From positions 62,001 through 126,000 of the forward strand of contig ML991845.1 of the NCBI GenBank assembly GCA_010094025.1: a stretch of DNA of 64,000 nt, given 5' to 3'. This document shows positions 1-11,893 of the stretch, in pieces. The position numbers were made by a program, and so were the translations under genes. The notes beneath the pieces are model-generated. The model did no database searches and had not been told where the DNA came from. It saw nothing but the letters and a program-made list of their open reading frames with translations. Source of the stretch: Viridothelium virens. Its lineage: Eukaryota; Ascomycota; Dothideomycetes; Trypetheliales; Trypetheliaceae. Each line of letters starts with the position of its first letter. The first letter of the stretch is position 1.

Positions 1-976
1 ATTCATCTGCGATGTTGCAATTTGGTAATTACGGGCAATCATCGCAACGCATCTAAGCTGATTTCAGTCTGACTTGCCTGGATGGGACTCGCTCGGGGGG
101 GCCGAGCAAGGTTGGTGCCGGATCGCCGATAATCTTCCTAGATTTGCACAGCTTGGTGCTTTGACATTCCCGGATGAACTCAAAAGCAGATAGCATAGGC
201 GCGGTGGCAGATCAAACCACGTTAACACGAGGTAACGAGCTCTCGATACTCTTGCATTGACTTTGGTATACCGTCGGCGCACGGGGCCAAGTCGATAGGG
301 GTTTACGGGTCCGGCAAGTTTAACGTTATCCACATTACTCGTCACATACTTTACAAATTCGAAAGCTCGTTGACCACGACATTCCGATTCGCTTTCTTGA
401 AAATTACGCCTAGCTGAGCCACGGGTGGCGTGTTTCAATGTCACTGTCCACTCAATTCATGCCATGCGCCCTGCATAAGTCTTCTATCGAAAGGCGTCTG
501 ACATCGTCAGTACCGTCTGATAACCCAATCAAGCAGGAGGCTCAAGTCTCATGTAGGATGACATCTATTTGCATCTCAACATCCGGATTAGGAGTAGGTG
601 GTGAGCCTGAGATTTTGGACCCACAACACGTGATATTGCACTATACCACTGAGGCTGAGAAATGTAGATACCGTGGTGTTACGCAAGTAATTCGATCTGT
701 ATTGCAGTAACTATCGTAGATTGAAGTCGGTCTTCAGGCAACTTGGCCAATGTAGAGTACCAAACGGTTGCTAACACGATGCCTACGAGACCTAAAATGG
801 ATGTCCGCTCGGTTAAACTTCCCTCTCGCAGGAGTCGGGTGGACCTCTCGCTGCGGGCTGCATCTTGACAACGTTGCATGTTCAAGGCAAGGCAAGGCAA
901 TAAGCACATCGGGAATGATGCTCTAGCCAAGATATTTTGGCAAGTCGACTAGTGAACGACCAAAACATGATACACC
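1..976. other. Intergenic, left edge
   Basis: No gene is supported here. Frames on both strands are short, lack family motifs and have no clear splice structure. The last part is presumably the promoter and 5' UTR of the auxilin-like gene starting at 977. A short direct repeat, AAGGC three times, lies near 886-900. A gene truncated at the left edge cannot be excluded. Confidence 0.5.
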
Positions 977-3918
977 ATGAATGATCTCTCTGGTCTCCAG
1001 TGGCAGGACTCGAGTAGCAAGAATGCCTACTCCACCGACACCCGACAACATCCAACGGGACAAGCACTCAACCCCACGCCCCCGATCTCCCGCGGTCCCA
1101 CTCCTAGTACTCAGAATTTGCCAGCCACTCTCTCAGTAAAGAACGCTTCTTCCAAAGGTCCGGCTAAATCGTCCTCTCCAGCGAATGATAGCTTCGCAAG
1201 CTTGCTTTCTTCAAACGCCACAAAATCTTCTAATTCACTCTCTTTACAAGAGAGACAAAAGCAATTGCAGGAAGAGAAGGCCCGTCAACAAGATGAACAG
1301 CGCAAAAAGTACGAGGCACAATATGGATTCGGAAAGTCTGACGTTTGGAACAGCTTAGGAAGTGGCAAGAGCACTCCACAGCAACAATCAGGGGCCGAGA
1401 AAGGCGAGGAGGAGGATATTCTATCTGCTTTTAGCTCGACGGCCCCAGTCAATGTCTCGAGTTACTTTCCGCCTCCAGATGCCACGACAAATCATCTCGC
1501 TACAAAGACAGTACTACAAAATGATGGAAGGAGGCAATCGGAACTTGCTGGAGCTGAGAGCAATGGAAAGACGGCAGAGGACGATGATGACCCTTTTGGG
1601 CTTGGCACAGTAGCTACCAAGCCTGCTTCAAGATTTTCTGGAGCAGATGATACACAACAGAGTGCAGGCGCAGATGATGACGTTCTCGGCTTACTGGGCA
1701 AACCTGTGTCTGAAATCGAACAGGATCAACGGAAGAATGATCGGAAAAATAAGTTGCCTGAATATCAACCTGAGCCTCCATCAGATGAACCGCCGAAGAG
1801 CGATGATCCACGAGATAGGGCAGTTGCAGAATTAGTCGACATGGGTTTTCCTGCCGACAGATCAAGGAAGGCTCTCACAGAAACTTCCAACGGATTCGAT
1901 ATCCAAGCTGCGGTGGGCATTCTCCTAAACCGCGCGCACGAAGAAGCTCGACAGAAGAGTCGAGGTGCATCTCCTCACGGTGGTGGAACCAATTCTGTGC
2001 CTGAGGTCCCTGATTCAGCAATGCCTACATGGATGCGCTCAGATGCTTCAAGGGGAAACTCGCGATCGAGTTCAACACAACGTCGTCAGGACAACCACTC
2101 ACCCTCGGGCGAAAAGGACGTAGCTCAATATGCGTCTGATTTTGGAACGAACCTGTTCAAATCAGCAAACACATTGTGGAAGTCTGGCCAAAAAAGAGTG
2201 CAGAGGGTTGTGGCCGACCTGCAGCAAGATCAAGATTCTAGTCAGCCCAAATGGATGAGAGAAGCCAGATTACAAGCGGAAGTTGAGAGCAAGCCAACAA
2301 GCGCTAGAGAAGGGAATCATCAAGCCCCTATTGGACATGCTCGTGCTCCAAAGAAAGCTGTAGACGTGACTGATGAGGCTTTGATGCTGGAGTCAGATCA
2401 AGCACGACCACAAAAACCATTCAAAGCTCAACCGTCCCCTGCGCGGACTCCCATCGATTCACCACGTACGATGTCTCCAACACAAGGATTGTCTACAAGA
2501 CCGAGCCTAAGCCAGCCCACCTCGTCACAGCAGCAACAAAGACGGCCAGAACGAGACGCCAAGGCTCATCTGAGCAAGCAAGCCATAGAAGAGCAGAGTT
2601 CACAAGCATACGTCAGTCCCGCCCGCCGAAGAAAACCAAAACCCGTCGAAGATCTCAGTCAAATTCGCTCCGAATCATATCAACCACAAGCATCTCAGCG
2701 CTCCTCTCCCGCAAGCGACGCCCCGCGTTCAGCTCCCCTCAGCTCCAACAACCCCTACCTCCAATCCTCACCCGCGTCAGCCCCCAGCAAACCCTCCACC
2801 CCAATCCCTCCACGCCCCAAACCCGCCGCCCGCACCATTCCCCCCGTCTCCTCCACCGCCCTCGCCACCTCCTCCTCCCACCGCCAAACCGGCTCCGACG
2901 CCTTCAAACGCGGCGACTACGCCACCGCACACACCGCGTACGCCTCCGCGCTCACTCCGCTCCCCCCAGCCCACCCCCTGACCATCCCGCTGCGCTGCAA
3001 CCGCGCGCTCACCGCCCTCAAAATTGGCGACGCGAAGGCCGCTCTCGCTGACGCCGACGCTGCTCTCGAGACCATCGGGCCGGCTCGCGGCGAGGGCGAG
3101 ACGATCACGATGGCAGTCGCGCGGGGCGAGGGAGGAGGAGGAGGAGGTGGTGGTGGTGGTGGTGGTGGTGGTGGTGGTGGTGAGGAGGAGAAGAAGGCGA
3201 TGCGTGAGTTTTGGGGGAAGGCGACGATGCGCAAGGCCGAGGCGCTGGAGCACCTTGAGAAGTGGGCGGATGCTGCCGCGGCGTGGAGAGCAGCGGTTGA
3301 GGGCGGCGTGGGTGGCGCGGTGAGTATACAGGGGCGAGCGCGGTGTGAGCGGGCGGCGAGGCCGCGGTCGGAGGCCGAGGTGTCGTCGTCGTCGTCGCAG
3401 CAGAAGCAGCAGAAGCAGCAGCAGCAGCAGCGTAAGCCGGTTGTGGCGGCGAAGGAGAAGGTGCGGGCTTCGGCGGTGGGGGCGGGGCAGGCGGAGGGGG
3501 AGGCGGTGAGGAAGTTGCGGGAGCAGAATAAGGCGTTGGAGAGGGCGGATGATGAGAGGTTCGCGTTGACGGATCAGGTGGATGCGAAGTTGGTGGCGTG
3601 GAAGGGGGGCAAGGCGGATAATCTGAGGGCGTTGCTGGGGTCGTTGGATTCCGTGCTATGGGCTGATGCGGGATGGAAGAAGGTGGGGATGAGCGATTTG
3701 GTGATGCCGAATAAGGTCAAGATTATTTATATGAAGGCGATTGCGAAGGTTCATCCCGATAAGGTATGTTTTATTTTCTGCACGTTTTTGTTTTGAGGGT
3801 ACTAACAAATGCATAGATTTCGCAAGACGCAACGACGGAGCAACGCATGATTAGTGGGTCTGTATTCAGTACACTCAATGAGGCGTGGGATAAATTCAAA
3901 AAGGACAATGGATTATAA
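977..3918 (+). CDS. SWA2: Auxilin-like J-domain protein (Swa2 type), clathrin uncoating
   Basis: Auxilins recruit Hsp70 to clathrin-coated vesicles and stimulate uncoating. CDS is join(977..3763, 3817..3918), 962 aa. The 53-nt intron has a GTATGT donor, an ACTAAC branch point and a TAG acceptor. Order of parts: a disordered N-terminus with acidic/DPF-like peptides (DPFGLG near residue 205), a UBA domain at about 280-320 (AELVDMGF), a Ser/Pro/Gln-rich linker, TPR-like helices at about 640-790, and a C-terminal J domain from about 880. The J domain carries HPDK at about 926-929 and continues in exon 2 (STLNEAWDKFK). UBA, TPR and J in this order is the yeast Swa2/Aux1 plan. A run of about 17 glycines at roughly 720-737 interrupts the TPR region. 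The start is the first ATG of the frame and gives a short MNDLSGLQW leader. Assignment is by domain order, since the middle is low-complexity. Confidence 0.88.
3130..3182 (+). repeat. GGA/GGT trinucleotide microsatellite encoding poly-Gly
   Basis: A few GGA triplets pass directly into about a dozen GGT triplets. In the auxilin frame this encodes a glycine run. The tract also creates long open frames of Val or Thr on the overlapping and opposite frames, which are artefacts. Confidence 0.9.
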
Positions 3919-4490
3919 TAGAGTAGATTACCTTATGTAGCATCGTTCTTTGGAGTCTACACGAATTAGCGGTTCGGTATGCAATCGATTGCTAAACATC
4001 GTCTCATAAAAAGTGTCAGATGTGTCAGTTTACGATCGCAAAGCGAAGCTAGGTTTGCATATGTCTAGGTCTTGGTCGTGGCTGTACCATGGTATCACCG
4101 TATGTATTCTTAAGATCCCAAGTATTATCCCCACCGATTTCCCCTGTCTCTTTACCCCAGATTTTCGTTCCCGACGGTCCGGTCAAGCTGCAGGTCCGAC
4201 AAGATCGCCATTACATAATCGCCCTCACCGAGAGAACAAACTTTCTTCTCCGCTGCGGACTCTTCATCCTCCAATTGAACGATCGAAATGATGAAATTGT
4301 TCTTGCTCAAGACGTTTCTACCAACGCTGTGAATCATGCTTGCCAATCTCTTCCTTCTCGACAACCTTTAATGGACTGTCTACGTCATTCTGAGTCACGC
4401 TGGCAACGTTATTCCCACTGGCTCGTTTTTCCATTCGCTCCGCATTGAATGCCAATCAGCGTGGTCATTTCCTGAAGCGCTGCCACAAAT
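3919..4490. other. Intergenic between auxilin-like and PQ-loop genes
   Basis: This holds the 3' end of the upstream gene and the promoter and 5' UTR of the PQ-loop gene. Open frames of up to 119 codons occur on both strands, but they show no recognisable motif. Confidence 0.5.
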
Positions 4491-5860
4491 ATGTACCCTC
4501 CATCGCGTGCGTTGAATCTGGATGTGGAAGCTATTAGCGGTATCTTTGGATCCATTTCCATTGCATGTTGGGTTGTCGTCTTTACGCCGCAAATTGTAGA
4601 GAATTTCCGTCGCAAATCGGCAGAAGCTGTCTCCATCTGGTTCATCGTCATCTGGTTAGCGGGAGATGTTTTCAACATCGCTGGGGCAGTACTGCAGGAG
4701 GTGCTTGCCACGATGGTAAGTGCCTGACTGACTGTCGGAAAACAGAAAATATTTGGTTTTCTTACTCGCTGCTCAAAATAACTCTAACACATTCGCAGAT
4801 CATCCTCGCAGTCTATTACACACTGGCAGACATTGTCCTCGTAGCCCAATGCTATTGGTATCGAGGCTGGGGTGCTCGTCAGGCCCACGGTCATTCTACC
4901 GTACCAGGGAACGGCACTGACACTGATGGCTCTAAACCGCCTTCAGAGCGCTCGGTATCCTCCGAGACTTCTCCTTTACTACGGCCAAACCGGAGTCCTG
5001 TCCGCATCCGCGATCTAGATGATCGGGATCGTCGAAGCTCATTCAACGATTACGAGGATCGGAGTCGGTCACTCTCTACAATTCACGAGAATATTTCAAG
5101 CCATGGCGTCTCTCATTTGTCACCGACTGTGCCCTTACACGCATCACGGGATCATTCAACTGCTGGTCGCTCAGAAGAGGTCTACCGAGTAGAGGAAGGC
5201 CGGAGACGAGAGCCTCACGTTGAACGACACTCTCGAATCAAAGCTGTGCTCTTTAATACCGCCGCCGTTCTTGTCGTATGTGCCGCGGGTGTGTTGGGCT
5301 GGTGGTTGAGCTGGCGAAGGCAATCGGACTCCCCTCCCGAGGATAATGCAGCACCCGACGGACTGTATTTCAATACCCAAGGCCAAATCTACGGCTATAT
5401 CTGTGCCATACTCTACCTGGTCTCGCGCTTCCCACAGCTCTGGCAAAACTATCAGAGGAAGAAGACGGAGGGACTATCCATCTTGTTCTTCCTCTTTGCC
5501 TGCATTGGCAATCTTACCTACGTGCTGTCAATTGTGGCGTATGATCCCACGGCCTTATGCAAAAATCGCAAGTGTCATGAGGGAGAAGACCTTGCACTGT
5601 ACGGCAAATATATCTTGGTCAATCTGTCGTGGCTTATAGGGAGTTTTGGAACCCTGCTTTTAGATCTCGGAGTTTTTGTGCAGTTTTTCATTTACCGAGA
5701 CAACTATGACGACTACGAGAAGAACGAGGAAGGAAGGATTAGGCATGAGACGCATTCGGATTACACCGACGAGACGGTAGTGGCGGATGTATACAGGATT
5801 TCCGGTGAGAGACGGAGGCTAGACGAGAGGGGACCGCAGCATCAGCAGGAATTCCATTGA
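4491..5860 (+). CDS. PQ-loop vacuolar amino-acid transporter (Ypq/Stm1 family)
   Basis: PQ-loop proteins of the Ypq1-3/PQLC2 group export basic amino acids across the vacuolar membrane. CDS is join(4491..4715, 4799..5860), 428 aa. The phase-0 intron has GTAAGT, a CTCTAAC branch region and GCAG. Seven hydrophobic segments are expected, three before and four after a long polar loop. The first PQ motif is at residues 33-34 (VVFTPQIVENF) and the second near 287 (RFPQLWQNYQRK). Between them is a hydrophilic Ser/Arg-rich loop of more than 100 residues (SSETSPLLRP), typical of fungal members; its LL-containing acidic stretch could be a vacuolar sorting signal (inference). The C-terminus is charged and cytosolic. 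The start sits just before the conserved ISGIFGSISIACW segment. Which of the Ypq paralogues this is cannot be told from sequence reading. Confidence 0.9.
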
Positions 5861-6201
5861 CACACAGAGTTGTGGAAAAAAAGTATTGGGTTGCACAAAA
5901 GGATACTGGAGTTTGATAGAATTCAAGAGTTGGAGAAAGTCACAGCAAGTCGCACTTGGCGTCGGGGTACTTGGGTACTTCTACCTACCTAAAGTAGGCA
6001 TCTAGACGGCCGAAAAGTTGGACTGATTTTTTTTTTGGGAGCCCTTTGCCCCACCATCATCCAAAAGTCATCGGGGACCTTGTCTCCTGTTACAACCACT
6101 CATTGCACCTTCACGCGTTGTACATAGTGCAGATCACACAAACACATACCTTACCTCCTGCTTATTCTGTATGTCAACGTAATTTTCGAAGTTTCGCCAA
6201 G
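5861..6201. promoter_or_regulatory. Intergenic, probable promoter of the Yar1-like gene
   Basis: This contains the 3' end of the PQ-loop gene and the upstream region of the ankyrin gene. A CTACCTACCTA motif at 5981-5991 and a T-run near 6030 precede the start by about 170-220 bp. Similar TAGGTA/TACCTA motifs recur in other intergenic regions of the window. Confidence 0.4.
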
Positions 6202-7055
6202 ATGCCCCGACCATCTCTCTCCGAAGACGACATCGACGACCTCCTCTACTTCGCGCGCACAAACGACACCTCCGAACTCTCCACCCTCCTCACCTCTCTT
6301 TCCTCGCAACATGCATGCTCCCAGTCAGACATCCTTCTCGCAGCTCGCGACCCTGAAAGCGGCAACACAGTCGCCCATTACGCTGCCGCGAACGGCTTCG
6401 ATGGTACGGAGTACATCTGACACTTTCCCCCCCACGCCGCTCCGTCTTCGCCTCCCCATTGCAGATCAAAATCTCCCCTTTCCTCTAGCGCCACTGCTAA
6501 TGCAAGGCGCGCACCCGCATAGATCTCCTTAAGTGGCTTCTCGCATGTCTGAACCCCGCGCACGCGACCGCGTCTCCCTCTACCGAGCTGCAAGCGCACG
6601 CCAACGGCACGTCGCCTTCCTTGCCTTCGAACGCCCCGACAAAAGCAAGTACAAACAATGACGCAAGCGCGAAATCTCAGCCGCCAGAGCTCTTCACCGT
6701 CTCAAACGCGTCGGGTTCTACGCCCCTGCACTACGCGGCGACAACGGGGTCGCTGGCTTGTGCGCAGATGCTTGTGCAGGCTGGGGTTGAGATTGGGGTG
6801 CGGAATGCGATGGGAAGAATGGCGGTATATGAGGCGGAGGCTGGAGGGAAGGAGGAGATTGTGGCATACTTGTTGAAGGAAGGAGGTGATGCGGTGGTAG
6901 AGGGGCAAAGGGCTGAGGAGAAGGAGGAAGAGGGGGATGATGATGCGATGGAGGAAGTGGCGAAGGACGAGCAGGAGAGTCTGAATGAAGGGAAGGGGAA
7001 AAGTGTGCAGGAGGGAGTTGAGGGGTTGGAATTGGGAGGGAAGGAGGAGGGCTGA
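6202..7055 (+). CDS. YAR1: Yar1-like ankyrin-repeat protein (Rps3 chaperone)
   Basis: Yar1 binds newly made Rps3 and keeps it soluble until it enters pre-40S ribosomes. CDS is join(6202..6403, 6523..7055), 244 aa. The intron of 119 nt starts GTACGG, has CTGCTAA, ends ATAG and restores the frame (GAT codon split 1/2). The N-terminus (DDIDDLLYFARTND) starts the ankyrin stack. Two repeats are clear: GNTVAHYAAANG before the intron and GSTPLHYAATTGSLACAQ after it, followed by RNAMGRMAVYEAEAGGKEEIVAYLL. The FGHDAIFEAENSGKEEV-type block of yeast Yar1 matches this last stretch closely, which fixes the family. The C-terminus is a Glu/Asp/Gly-rich acidic tail, as in Yar1. The intron donor lies inside an 11-bp palindrome (6404-6414). 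Confidence 0.87.
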
Positions 7056-8242
7056 GTTGGATGAGCGTCATGAGTGGTATAAAAGCCTATCGAATGCTCT
7101 ACTTGAGTGAAATGACATGGCGAGTGGACTGCGCCTACAGGTTAAGAGAGCCAAGGAAGCAAGCTTACATCGGCCGGTGAAGATGAGTGTGCAACGGTCA
7201 GACTCCATGCGAAATCTCCTCAATAGGGTCACTGTCGAATCAGCCTTGGCTGGTGACAGAAGCGGGCATGGATTGCAATGCACTTGGACGATCTACAGCG
7301 CCTGTCGATCCAGCCCTGTAGCGCGCATTGGACTAACCAACGGTTGGCTATCAAGTAGATCTCGAGATGAGAACTTTACCTGTTCTAGCTAAGTGAAAGA
7401 AGGCCATCAGAGGTGGCAAAGAGTGCAATGTCCGTCCCACTTAAGATAGACTTTCGGAAGCGTTCCGAAAAGCTTGTTCAGCTTATCTAATGAGTTCATA
7501 GTTGCACCTAAAACCTAATATATTCGAGCCTGGACAGGTCCACAGGTACCCTGAACCGGAAAATTTCAGACCATGTCATTGTTCTGCATGCCATCTGATT
7601 GGTACCTGCGCAGCCGGTGGCAACGACGCCTAGTGGAAGAGGATGATGCCGCTTCAGCTGATTCAGATCTTTGTGCAGAAGTTTGACTGCAAGATGCGAA
7701 CACTACTGTGTTTGCTGCAGTAGGTCATGAGGTCTGGGTCTTTGGGTTACACGGGCGGAGAAACGGAAGAGGCTCTCTCCCTGCTGAGCTGTCAATCATT
7801 TTACCACCTGGCTTGGGCACGAGAGGACTGCTGAAGTATACCAAGCAGTGGTTTTGACAGCCACACCATTCCGAATGTAGTCGCGAAATTGAAGAATTGA
7901 GCGATGTTATCTTTGAAGAGGGCTTGGCTTGCTCTGGGCGTTGCTGTTTTCGGGTCGGCCCGTTTCGCTCGTTCGACCCCTCCCGTCCTGTTTTATGTAC
8001 CTACATAGAGCTGGACCCGCAGCTCCCGATGGATCCCTCAGACACTCTCGCGCTATCTTCGCATGATTCCAAGAATTTGACGCCGCGTCTGAGGCTCGCG
8101 CATGAGCTCTGGCCTAGCTGCTAAGATTGCAAGAAACGGGCCGCGTCCCCGAGAGCAAACCTTGGATTGGTAGGGTTTGCCACACCGAATTTCGGCCGAA
8201 GTGCAGAGAGTTCCCCGTGAGCAGGACTTTCTCCTACCTAAC
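7056..8242. other. Intergenic, 1.2 kb upstream of the Zn2Cys6 gene
   Basis: I see no gene here. Short frames lack motifs. The last few hundred bases should hold the promoter and leader of the transcription factor gene; a TACCTA element lies near 7997. Nothing else stands out. Confidence 0.5.
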
Positions 8243-10491
8243 ATGGAGCAGTCAACGACTACTGCCCCGCCTTTGTCAATTGAGAATACCCCTCAATCCG
8301 ACGTGGACGAGATACTTCGTCGGAAGCGCAAGGCGCGGGAGCACAAGGCTTGCTATCCGTGCCGTCAGCGCAAGGTAACGAGACTTCCTCGGACCCGCTC
8401 AGCTTCAGCTAACGCGTAGGAGGTGAAATGTACCCAAGAAGTGCCATGCAAGACCTGCATAGACCGTGAACATCCTGAGCTTTGCACGTACCATCCCCCT
8501 GACAAGAGACGAAAGACCGGATCCATTGGCTCTGGCAACAACTCGGTCGACGCGCAGTCGGCCTCGAGCCTGGTCACGCTACCCCGGACTGACTGGGAAC
8601 GCTTATGCTCGAAGCTCGAGACAGTCGAACAGTCTCTTTCGGAGCTGAGAAGTGATATCAGGAGCGTCGCCGGCGACCCGGTGAGCAATAGCGAGAGGGA
8701 GGACAAGACTCCTCCTCCAGCTGAGAACAGAAGCGAAAAGGGCAATGAGGACCCTCTGGCACGACACGTCACTTCGCAAGGTATCCACGCTCACAATGAT
8801 TTGACCGGCGGTGTCACACATCTTGGAGGAAGTTCGGTGCCCGCACTCGTCATGGCGCTAGGCCGTGGTCCCGATGGGAGGCCTGGAGTGCAAGAACTCA
8901 TGGGCCGGAGCATTCTGCCAATGTTTGGACTTGACAATGAAAGTGCAACCTATCCTTTCGTCGATCTTTGGGGAGGCCCCCAGGGGACACTTTCCAGAGC
9001 CAATGAGCTTTGCAAAACCATCCCCAGCGACGTGGACTGTCTCGAATTCTTTAGATATTACCGTGACACTGCTCATATCGTCTATTCTGGCTTAGTTGAT
9101 ATCGATCAATTTGAATCGGAGATCGCCGCGTTCCTCACGGCGCGAGCAAATGCAAAATCTGAGCAGGGTGTTACCGAGGAGACGATTTACGGTCAGAGTA
9201 TCCACTGGGTTGGGCTTCTCTTTGCCGTACTCGCCTCTGGTTGCCAATGCTCGAGCATGCCCCGGAAAGAGAGGGAGCTGACATCACAGGTCTTCGTCTG
9301 CTGCAGCTTCGAGTGCTTACGTCTGATCAACTACTTTGCGCACTCCAACTTGGATGATATCCAAAACCTCTTGGTACTTGGAAATGTTATTTCCAACAAT
9401 TTCAATGCCGGTGTGGCCTGGTCTCTGATGGGCCTTGTTATTCGATTATCACAGAGCCTTGGACTGCATCGATCTTGTCCACCGAATACACCAAAGCAAA
9501 AGTCCATCAAAAGAACCAAAATTTGGTATGCTACCAGTTCCATACTGCTCGTAGAAGTTTGATGATGCTAACACACCTAAGGTGGGCCGTGATTTGGCAG
9601 GACAGTCTCCTCTCCATCACTTATGATCGCGCTTCTACAACCTCCACCATTAGCCATCACAAGCCAGTACCCCAAGATGGAGTCCTTTCTTATGTCGATT
9701 GCATGTATTGTGTCAGCACAGTTGGACTGGACATTGTCCGAGAAAGAGCCTCTCCCGATCAATCGACACGGCACCAGATGCAACGGATCACTATGCACAA
9801 AGAGAAACTGGAAAGAATGATGGATCAAGCAGCGGATCATCTACGGGATTCAAGAAAGTGCCAAACGTTCCAACAGCAGCTCCAGCACTGGGCTTTGTAT
9901 CTGCACGTCTCTTACATTTTGTCGGAGCTCTGTCGGCCAGCCATAAGTCCTGGAGGCTATCATCGACACGAACTCACCATCGCCTTCAGAGAGACGTGTA
10001 TTGAAAGTCTGGCCAACACCGTAGAGGCATTTCTTGGTCTTCAAAACATTACCCCATTCGCCAATCGGTCGTGGTCATCGGTCCATCGCGCCCTAAGCTC
10101 CGCGCTCCTCCTCGGCATCCTCGGCGAACCTGCCCGTCATGAACGGGCACGGCGATTGCTCGGACGCCTGATCAGCATCATGGAGGGTGTCACGTCTCAC
10201 ATCGATCCAACGGAGCTATCAGCCCCTATCTCGAGGTCGATCAATGCCCTGCGGAAGCTCAACGTGCAGGAATCGATAACGCCGCGGATGGCAGCGAACG
10301 GAGGCGATGGACCTACGCCCACCACCAATGGGTCAGTCTCGTCGGTGAGCGGGGACTTCAAGCCAGAGGATGTATCGTTCATCATGCCGTCGCCGTTGAT
10401 GACTTTGGACGAAGACAATTCGCCGTACTCATTGATGGATTCGATTTTGTGGGGAGCCAGTCGATCATCCCCACACGCATTGGGCATGTGA
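8243..10491 (+). CDS. Zn2Cys6 fungal transcription factor
   Basis: A nuclear DNA-binding regulator of unknown target. CDS is join(8243..8374, 8423..9525, 9582..10491), 714 aa. The zinc cluster has Cys at 37, 40, 47, 53, 56 and 65 (C-X2-C-X6-C-X5-C-X2-C-X8-C) and is split by intron 1 between CRQRK and VKC. A basic stretch (RRKRKAREHKA) precedes it. A Leu/Ile-containing coiled-coil-like segment (WERLCSKLETVEQSLSEL) follows at about residue 95 and could dimerise the protein. The central part (DCLEFFRYYRDTAHIVYSGL; LGNVISNNFNAGVAWSLMGL; RLSQSLGLHR; IWWAVIWQDSL) is the fungal_trans middle homology region. The TGG codon split across intron 2 restores IWWAV, a family-typical junction. Intron 1 ends in a tandem TAGGAG acceptor (see findings). 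Neighbours give no hint of the regulated pathway. Confidence 0.9.
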
Positions 10492-11893
10492 AGTGTGATG
10501 TCTCATCAGGGGTTGTATAAGAAATATTGGTCTCAAGGATGAAGTGAATATTCTTAGCACAAAATTCGCCAAGGATCTGGCTGTGCTGTCTGAGGAAGAG
10601 AAAGGAAGAAATCTTCGATTAGTTCTTATTCGATGTGTTACAATCTTGATATACCTAGGTAGGTACTGCTGAGGGTCCCCAAGAACATACGGAGGCCAGG
10701 GAATTGGCCATCTCAACCAGCGCCTACATTTCTTATATCATCCTCTGATGGATTTGGGGAAAGATTTACTCAGATTGCGGGTGGCGACAGTGATTGGGTT
10801 CTTCTGGAATTGGGCAAGGGGAAAGGGCTATGCGACCCGCCACGTAACTGGCATCCCACCATCCTCTTATAGGTATGACGAATCCGCTCGATCCTGTTCT
10901 TCACATGACACTCCGTAGCATGGACTGAATAATCTCGATGCGTGTCACTGGCTTGCAATAGAAGGCGATGAAGGGCAAAGTATTGAGTACCACCCTGGCA
11001 ATTTGCCCGCGACGAAAGCTTCTTAGCGATATGTACGTCGTCATTGTAATCTGCATGTCTTGCATCTCGTTGCAGTTCTGTCGATTCTCTTGGGGTTCAG
11101 CTGAGAACAGCTGCCCTCCAATTCGTCCGATCTCTAGATAAGGATCCACTCCCAAATTGCCTGGGAAAGAACGAGTCACACCTTGGTGCTTTCATCTTCG
11201 CACCTGCCCTTGACTCAGACAAAAGAGATCTCCGCTAGCCTTAAATGAGGGTTAGCGGGACACGGCAACCCATGCGTCGGCACGCTTCCCCGGATCCAAC
11301 GCCGTTTCTAATTTGCCAATGAAACCCCTGTTCGCGCCGCAACGGCTCCTTTCCCACTGCGGTGGGAACCGGGAGCAGGATAGCAGCGACCGGCAGCAAC
11401 AAAATGTTTCGGCCGGCGGCCTCAATGACAAGGCAGCAGGGTCCGGGCGGTTGCTGCGCGGTTGCGAAGAGAACGAACCTGGTGGGCGGCCTCAGATGGA
11501 ACTCGATCGACGCTTCCATCCCAGATTGCTCTCGTCTTCTTTCGTTCTTGTCACTCCTTAGGCAGACATGAGTTGAGCTCTGAACGTATCCAACGCGACG
11601 CTCACTTTGAAGAGGTAGGTCTTTTGCTATTGTTCACGCGAGCAACCATCACGAGTTTCCCGCTGTAGGCTTGAGGGCCTCAAGCACTCGAGTTGAAAGC
11701 TAACCATCTCGTTAATACACAGCAGCACATTGCACACGTATGCTCACCGAATCTCGATCGAAGCCGCGCAATACGGATTACGACGGAGATCTACTTAAAC
11801 AAGAGCTCATCTCACGCGACCTTGATCGGCCACCTCCCTCTCCCGTCCGATTCAATGTGATATGGTGACTGGTGGCAGAAGTGGCCTTCGCCC
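10492..11893. other. Intergenic, 1.4 kb
   Basis: Both flanking genes are on the plus strand, so this is the 3' region of the regulator and the upstream region of the large orphan. A TACCTAGGTAGGTA block lies at 10652-10665. Frames of 60-90 codons on both strands carry no motif. Confidence 0.5.
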
